A program made the position numbers and the translations under genes. Positions 6,835-9,171 of a stretch of DNA of 9,171 nt are shown piece by piece. Source of the stretch: an uncultured Caryophanales bacterium (GTDB lineage Bacteria > Bacillota_I > Bacilli_A > Izemoplasmatales > Hujiaoplasmataceae); the NCBI GenBank assembly GCA_937958685.1, contig CALGNF010000056.1:1-9171 (forward strand). The letters run 5' to 3'. Within the stretch, counting starts at the first letter, position 1, and each line of letters opens with the position of its first letter. The notes below the pieces were generated by a model that was not told where the DNA came from, searched no databases, and saw only the letters and a list, made by a program, of their open reading frames with translations.

Positions 6835-7065
6835 ATGATAAAACGCAAAGGCATCATCGTCTATTTCCAAAACAAAAAGATCGCCAAGGAAGCGGAAACG
6901 CTGGGGGTGAGTATCGCTTATCTCAATCCAAAGGCCGGCTATCTGACCGGTTATATCGATGCCGATCAATTCGAAAAGGCGAAGAAACAGCTCCTCAGGC
7001 ACAAACTCGTCAAAAAGGTCGATGAATCATTGCTCGATATGGAGAATTTCGACTTCAAGGAATAA
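6835..7065 (+). CDS. ylbG: YlbG family protein (DUF2129)
   Basis: A 76-residue basic protein with the DUF2129 pattern: RKGIIVYFQNKKIAKEAETLG at the N-terminus, a central strand region ending YLTGYIDADQ, and FEKAKKQLLRHKLVKKVDES near the end. The function of YlbG is not established. The family is small, cytoplasmic, and usually sits just after ylbF, as here. The ribosome binding site AAAGGGTGA (6822-6830) overlaps the ylbF stop, and ATG 6835 is the only well-placed start, so the two are co-translated. A 23-base inverted-repeat arrangement begins just after the stop, but without a T tract I do not call it a terminator. Confidence 0.82.
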   Translation: MIKRKGIIVYFQNKKIAKEAETLGVSIAYLNPKAGYLTGYIDADQFEKAKKQLLRHKLVKKVDESLLDMENFDFKE

Positions 7066-7070
7066 CTCTG

Positions 7071-7096
7071 GCTGTCAATAAAAAAACCTTGACAGC
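7071..7096. repeat. Inverted repeat overlapping the rpsP -35 box
   Basis: Perfect eight-base arms, GCTGTCAA (7071-7078) and TTGACAGC (7089-7096), flank a ten-base A-rich centre. The right arm contains the whole -35 hexamer of the rpsP promoter. It could be an operator, or the remains of a terminator for ylbG. The latter is less likely because no T run follows on either strand. Confidence 0.6.
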
Positions 7097-7117
7097 ATTA
7101 GTTAAGTCCGGTATAAT
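7089..7117 (+). promoter_or_regulatory. Consensus sigma-A promoter of rpsP operon
   Basis: TTGACA (7089-7094) and TATAAT (7112-7117) both match consensus exactly, with the ideal 17-base spacing. Transcription would begin near 7124, giving a leader of about 29 bases with the strong ribosome binding site AGAGGAGGT (7136-7144). A very strong constitutive promoter is expected for a ribosomal protein operon. Confidence 0.92.
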
Positions 7118-7152
7118 AATGGTGTTTTGCATACTAGAGGAGGTAACAATTT

Positions 7153-7422
7153 ATGGTCAAAATCCGCTTGCAAAGATTTGGGACAACCAAGCGCCCGTTC
7201 TACCGTGTCGTCGCCGCCGAAGCCAACAAGAAAAGAGACGGCAAATACTTGGAGATCGTTGGTCTTTATGATCCGACGAAAGAACCGGCATTGATCCAAA
7301 TCGATGCCGAAAAAGCCTTGAAGTGGCTGACTAACGGCGCCCAACCCACAGATACGGTCAAAAACCTGTTCACGAAAACCGGGATCAACAAGCAATTTGT
7401 CGAAGCAAAGAAACAGAAATAA
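7153..7422 (+). CDS. rpsP: 30S ribosomal protein S16
   Basis: An 89-residue protein with the unmistakable S16 N-terminus [20 protein letters not shown], followed by [18 protein letters not shown] and the central [21 protein letters not shown] helix; the length is normal for the family. S16 binds 16S rRNA in the 5' domain and is needed for 30S assembly. ATG 7153 lies eight bases after AGAGGAGGT. It heads an operon with khpA (14-base gap) and a DUF523 gene. The usual Bacillota order is rpsP-khpA-rimM-trmD-rplS; here rimM and trmD do not follow. Confidence 0.98.
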   Translation: MVKIRLQRFGTTKRPFYRVVAAEANKKRDGKYLEIVGLYDPTKEPALIQIDAEKALKWLTNGAQPTDTVKNLFTKTGINKQFVEAKKQK

Positions 7423-7436
7423 CGAGGTAATGGCAA

Positions 7437-7688
7437 ATGGCAGTTAATTTTGAGAAACTGATCCATGAATTGGTATGGCCACTCGTTGTGTATCCCGAAG
7501 ACCTGCTGGTAAAGAAATTCTCGGAAGATGAGGAAGCGATCACGGTCCAGGTATTGGTCAATAAAGACGACCTTGGACGCGTCATCGGCAAAGGCGGGAA
7601 AATTGCCAACGCCATCCGGACGATCGCCTATGCCGCCGCTTCCAGGATCGGCAAACGCATCAACATCGACATCGATTCCTACGAGTGA
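7437..7688 (+). CDS. khpA: KH-domain RNA-binding protein KhpA (YlqC)
   Basis: An 83-residue protein consisting of a single KH domain. The RNA-contacting GxxG loop is Gly51-Lys52-Gly53-Gly54 in GRVIGKGGKIANAI, and the N-terminus is FEKLIHELVWPLVVYPEDL, typical of YlqC. KhpA pairs with KhpB (Jag/EloR) in Gram-positive bacteria and affects cell-wall elongation and division through RNA binding. GAGGTAATGG in front of ATG 7437 serves as the ribosome binding site. An out-of-frame ATG at 7430 is ignored. The position just after rpsP is conserved across Bacillota. The stop overlaps the ribosome binding site of the next gene. Confidence 0.95.
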   Translation: MAVNFEKLIHELVWPLVVYPEDLLVKKFSEDEEAITVQVLVNKDDLGRVIGKGGKIANAIRTIAYAAASRIGKRINIDIDSYE

Positions 7689-7698
7689 GGCGGTAGTC

Positions 7699-8118
7699 GT
7701 GAGATTGGCGCCAGTGGCCATCAGTGCCTGCATGCTGGGCATGCGCACCGCTTATGACGGCTTTGGCCGTCTGGATTTGGCGAGTCTTGCCAAACTTAAG
7801 GGGCGGCCGCTGTTGCCCGTATGCCCCGAGGTTCTTGGTGGCTTGAGCATTCCCAGGATCCCCGCGGAGATCCAGGCAGACGGCTTGACCATCCAGAACC
7901 GGGAAGGCAGGGACGTCACCGCCCGTTTTCGCGCGGGAGCGCTCGCCACTTTGCATCTCTGTCAGGAAAACGGCATCAGGCAAGCCCATCTCAAGGACGG
8001 GTCCCCATCATGCGGTCACACATGGATTTACGATGGCTCATTCCACAACCGGAAGATCTCCGGCCAAGGCTTGACCTGCGGTTTGCTCAGCGAGAACGGC
8101 ATCGAGATCGGCGGCTGA
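7699..8118 (+). CDS. DUF523 family protein, TudS-like putative iron-sulfur desulfurase
   Basis: A 139-residue single-domain DUF523 protein. Recognisable blocks are ISACMLG (Cys11), LPVCPEVLGGL (Cys42), RIPAEI, GRDVTARF, LKDGSPSCG (Cys105) and IYDGSF. Characterised relatives (TudS) remove sulfur from 2-thiouracil using a [4Fe-4S] cluster held by three cysteines; Cys11, Cys42 and Cys105 are the likely equivalents. The usual second cysteine of the first block (CRYDG) is replaced by TAYDG, so that site is lost. The start is GTG 7699, ten bases after the khpA stop, with GAGGCGG (7687-7693) overlapping that stop. The frame is open far upstream, but that stretch is khpA read in another frame. It is the last gene of the rpsP operon, ending just before a terminator. 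The physiological substrate is unknown; a role in thiolated-base salvage or tRNA is inference. Confidence 0.87.
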   Translation: MRLAPVAISACMLGMRTAYDGFGRLDLASLAKLKGRPLLPVCPEVLGGLSIPRIPAEIQADGLTIQNREGRDVTARFRAGALATLHLCQENGIRQAHLKDGSPSCGHTWIYDGSFHNRKISGQGLTCGLLSENGIEIGG

Positions 8119-8120
8119 AG

Positions 8121-8150
8121 AAAATCAGCTTTAGGCTGGTTTTTTCTTTT
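8121..8150 (+). terminator. Rho-independent terminator of the rpsP-khpA-DUF523 operon
   Basis: A nine-pair stem, AAAATCAGC (8121-8129) with GCTGGTTTT (8135-8143) including one T-G pair, has a five-base loop and runs into TTTTTTCTTTT. It begins two bases after the DUF523 stop, a textbook operon end. Confidence 0.88.
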
Positions 8151-8207
8151 GAATAGAACACCGGCAGGCGCAATCCGCAGGCGCCGGCCCGCCAGAAAGG
8201 AAGATTG

Positions 8208-9127
8208 ATGATGGAATTCAAACCAGAAATCATGCGCGCCATCCAGGAGATGGGCTTCGTTGACCTCACCGACATCCAGCGACTGACAATCCCCCTGCTT
8301 CTTGAAGGTCGGGATGTCATCGGCCATTCGCACACCGGCACGGGCAAGACGGCCGCTTTTGGCATTCCGATCTTGGAGACGATCGATTTTTCCCTTCCCG
8401 AATTGCAGGCGCTGATCATCTGCCCAACCAGGGAACTGGCGGTCCAAATCCAGGAAGAAATGCTGAGAATGGCCAAATACCTGGAAGGTTTCCGTATCGT
8501 GACCGTCTTTGGCGGCGATCCGCTTCCAAGGCAGATAACCTTGCTTAAAAAACGGCCGCAAATCGTCGTCGGCACTCCGGGAAGAACCCTCGATCATCTC
8601 AACCGCCACACCTTGAAACTGGGGGAGTTGCGATATCTGGTTCTCGACGAAGCCGACGAGATGCTCAAGATGGGCTTTCAGGAGGACATCGAGAAGATCA
8701 TCGCGGCAACTCCAGCCACCAGACAGACGCTGATGTTCTCGGCGACGATGCCCAAATGGATCCTGCACCTCGCCAAAACCTATATGATCGATCCCGAGCT
8801 GGTCAAGGTCATCGGCCCGGAAAGCACGAACGCCGACGTCATCCAGTATTATTATAAAGTGAAAAGAGAACACAAGACCGAAGCCTTGTACCGGCTGATC
8901 AACGTCTACCGGCCCAAACTGAGTCTGATTTTCTGCAACACGAAGGTCAAGGTCGACGAACTGACACAAGAACTCATCGAAAGAGGCGTCAACTGCGACA
9001 AGATCCATGGCGATCTGCCGCAGACGACCAGACTCGACGTGCTGAAGAAATTCCATGCCGGCATCATCGACGTCATGGTCGCGACCGATGTCGCCGCCAG
9101 AGGTTTGGACATCAAGGCCGTGGAAGC
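8208..9127 (+). CDS. DEAD-box RNA helicase, 3' end missing
   Basis: About 306 residues of an ATP-dependent RNA helicase of the DEAD-box (CshA/DeaD-like) type. In order: a Q-motif region (GFVDLTDIQ), motif I SHTGTGKT with Lys47, PTRELA, TPGR, DEAD at 147-150, SAT at 178-180, the second RecA domain with LIFCNTK, and ATDVAARGLD. Motif VI (HRIGRTGR) and any C-terminal RNA-binding tail are absent because genomic sequence ends at 9127; the apparent stop at 9147-9149 lies in adapter sequence. Motif I has Ser-His where Ala-Gln or Ala-Lys is usual. Ribosome binding site AAAGGAAG (8196-8203) precedes ATG 8208; ATG 8211 is equally possible. Such helicases unwind rRNA or mRNA in ribosome assembly, RNA decay and cold adaptation; which one this is cannot be told without the C-terminus. 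Confidence 0.93.
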
Positions 9128-9171
9128 AGATCGGAAGAGCGTCGTGTAGGGAAAGAGTGTAGATCTCGGTG
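9128..9171. other. Illumina TruSeq adapter sequence (not genomic)
   Basis: The final 44 bases, starting AGATCGGAAGAGCGTCGTGT, match base for base the reverse complement of the Illumina TruSeq universal (P5-side) adapter as I know it, on through GATCTCGGTG. It is untrimmed read-through at a contig end. It adds a false C-terminus (about seven residues ending DRKSVV) and a false stop to the helicase gene. Confidence 0.97.

Noticed and set aside
8161..8193. GC-rich direct repeat CAGGCGC and partial hairpin CCGGC/GCCGG in the helicase leader
   Set aside because: The stem is short and interrupted. A cold-shock type leader is conceivable for a DEAD-box helicase gene, but nothing specific supports it.
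8028..9056. Long open frame on the minus strand opposite the helicase and DUF523 end
   Set aside because: It is antisense to clear DEAD-box and DUF523 coding sequence, crosses the terminator, and its translation has no recognisable domain; a shadow frame of the moderately GC-rich gene.
9128..9149. Natural C-terminus of a novel short DEAD-box protein lacking motif VI
   Set aside because: The stop codon lies inside Illumina adapter sequence, so the end is artificial.

Overview
The window reads as a fragment of an ordinary bacterial chromosome from an anaerobic member of the Bacillota, most likely on the Bacilli/Erysipelotrichia side. Support comes from the ylbF-ylbG pair, an rpsP-khpA cluster, a long DefB-type peptide deformylase, a PadR regulator paired with a HAAS-domain membrane protein, a flavodiiron protein, strong AGGAGG-type ribosome binding sites and sigma-A promoters. 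The code is standard (TGA is used as stop, TGG as Trp). Genes look close to half G+C while the intergenic region 76-415 is much more AT-rich. The taxon is an inference.

Layout. A tRNA-Cys(GCA) with its terminator sits at the left edge, followed by an AT-rich gap. A consensus promoter, with a palindrome in its spacer, drives a PadR-family repressor translationally coupled to a HAAS-domain polytopic membrane protein (416-1772). A flavodiiron O2/NO reductase follows from its own extended -10 promoter (1849-3057). It converges on peptide deformylase (3662-3078, minus strand); the two share a 16-bp hairpin whose loop contains the def stop codon. Divergent from def is a glycogen-debranching-type amylo-alpha-1,6-glucosidase (3756-5705), overlapped by an RsuA-type 16S rRNA pseudouridine synthase (5695-6411). 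Then come ylbF-ylbG (6456-7065), an rpsP-khpA-DUF523 operon (7153-8118) with a clear intrinsic terminator, and a DEAD-box RNA helicase cut short at the right edge (8208-9127).

The last 44 bases (9128-9171) are not genomic. They match the reverse complement of the Illumina TruSeq universal adapter, so the helicase stop codon at 9147-9149 is an artefact.

Functionally the right half is weighted to RNA and translation: rRNA modification, RNase Y/mRNA-maturation factor, ribosomal protein S16, KH RNA-binding protein, a putative thiouracil-desulfurase relative and an RNA helicase. The left half holds a PadR-controlled membrane module and oxygen/NO defence. I see no mobile element, CRISPR array, prophage or toxin-antitoxin locus, and no convincing undescribed system. 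The points worth a second look are the adapter tail, several compact regulatory arrangements, and the DUF523 gene occupying the place where rimM-trmD usually lie.
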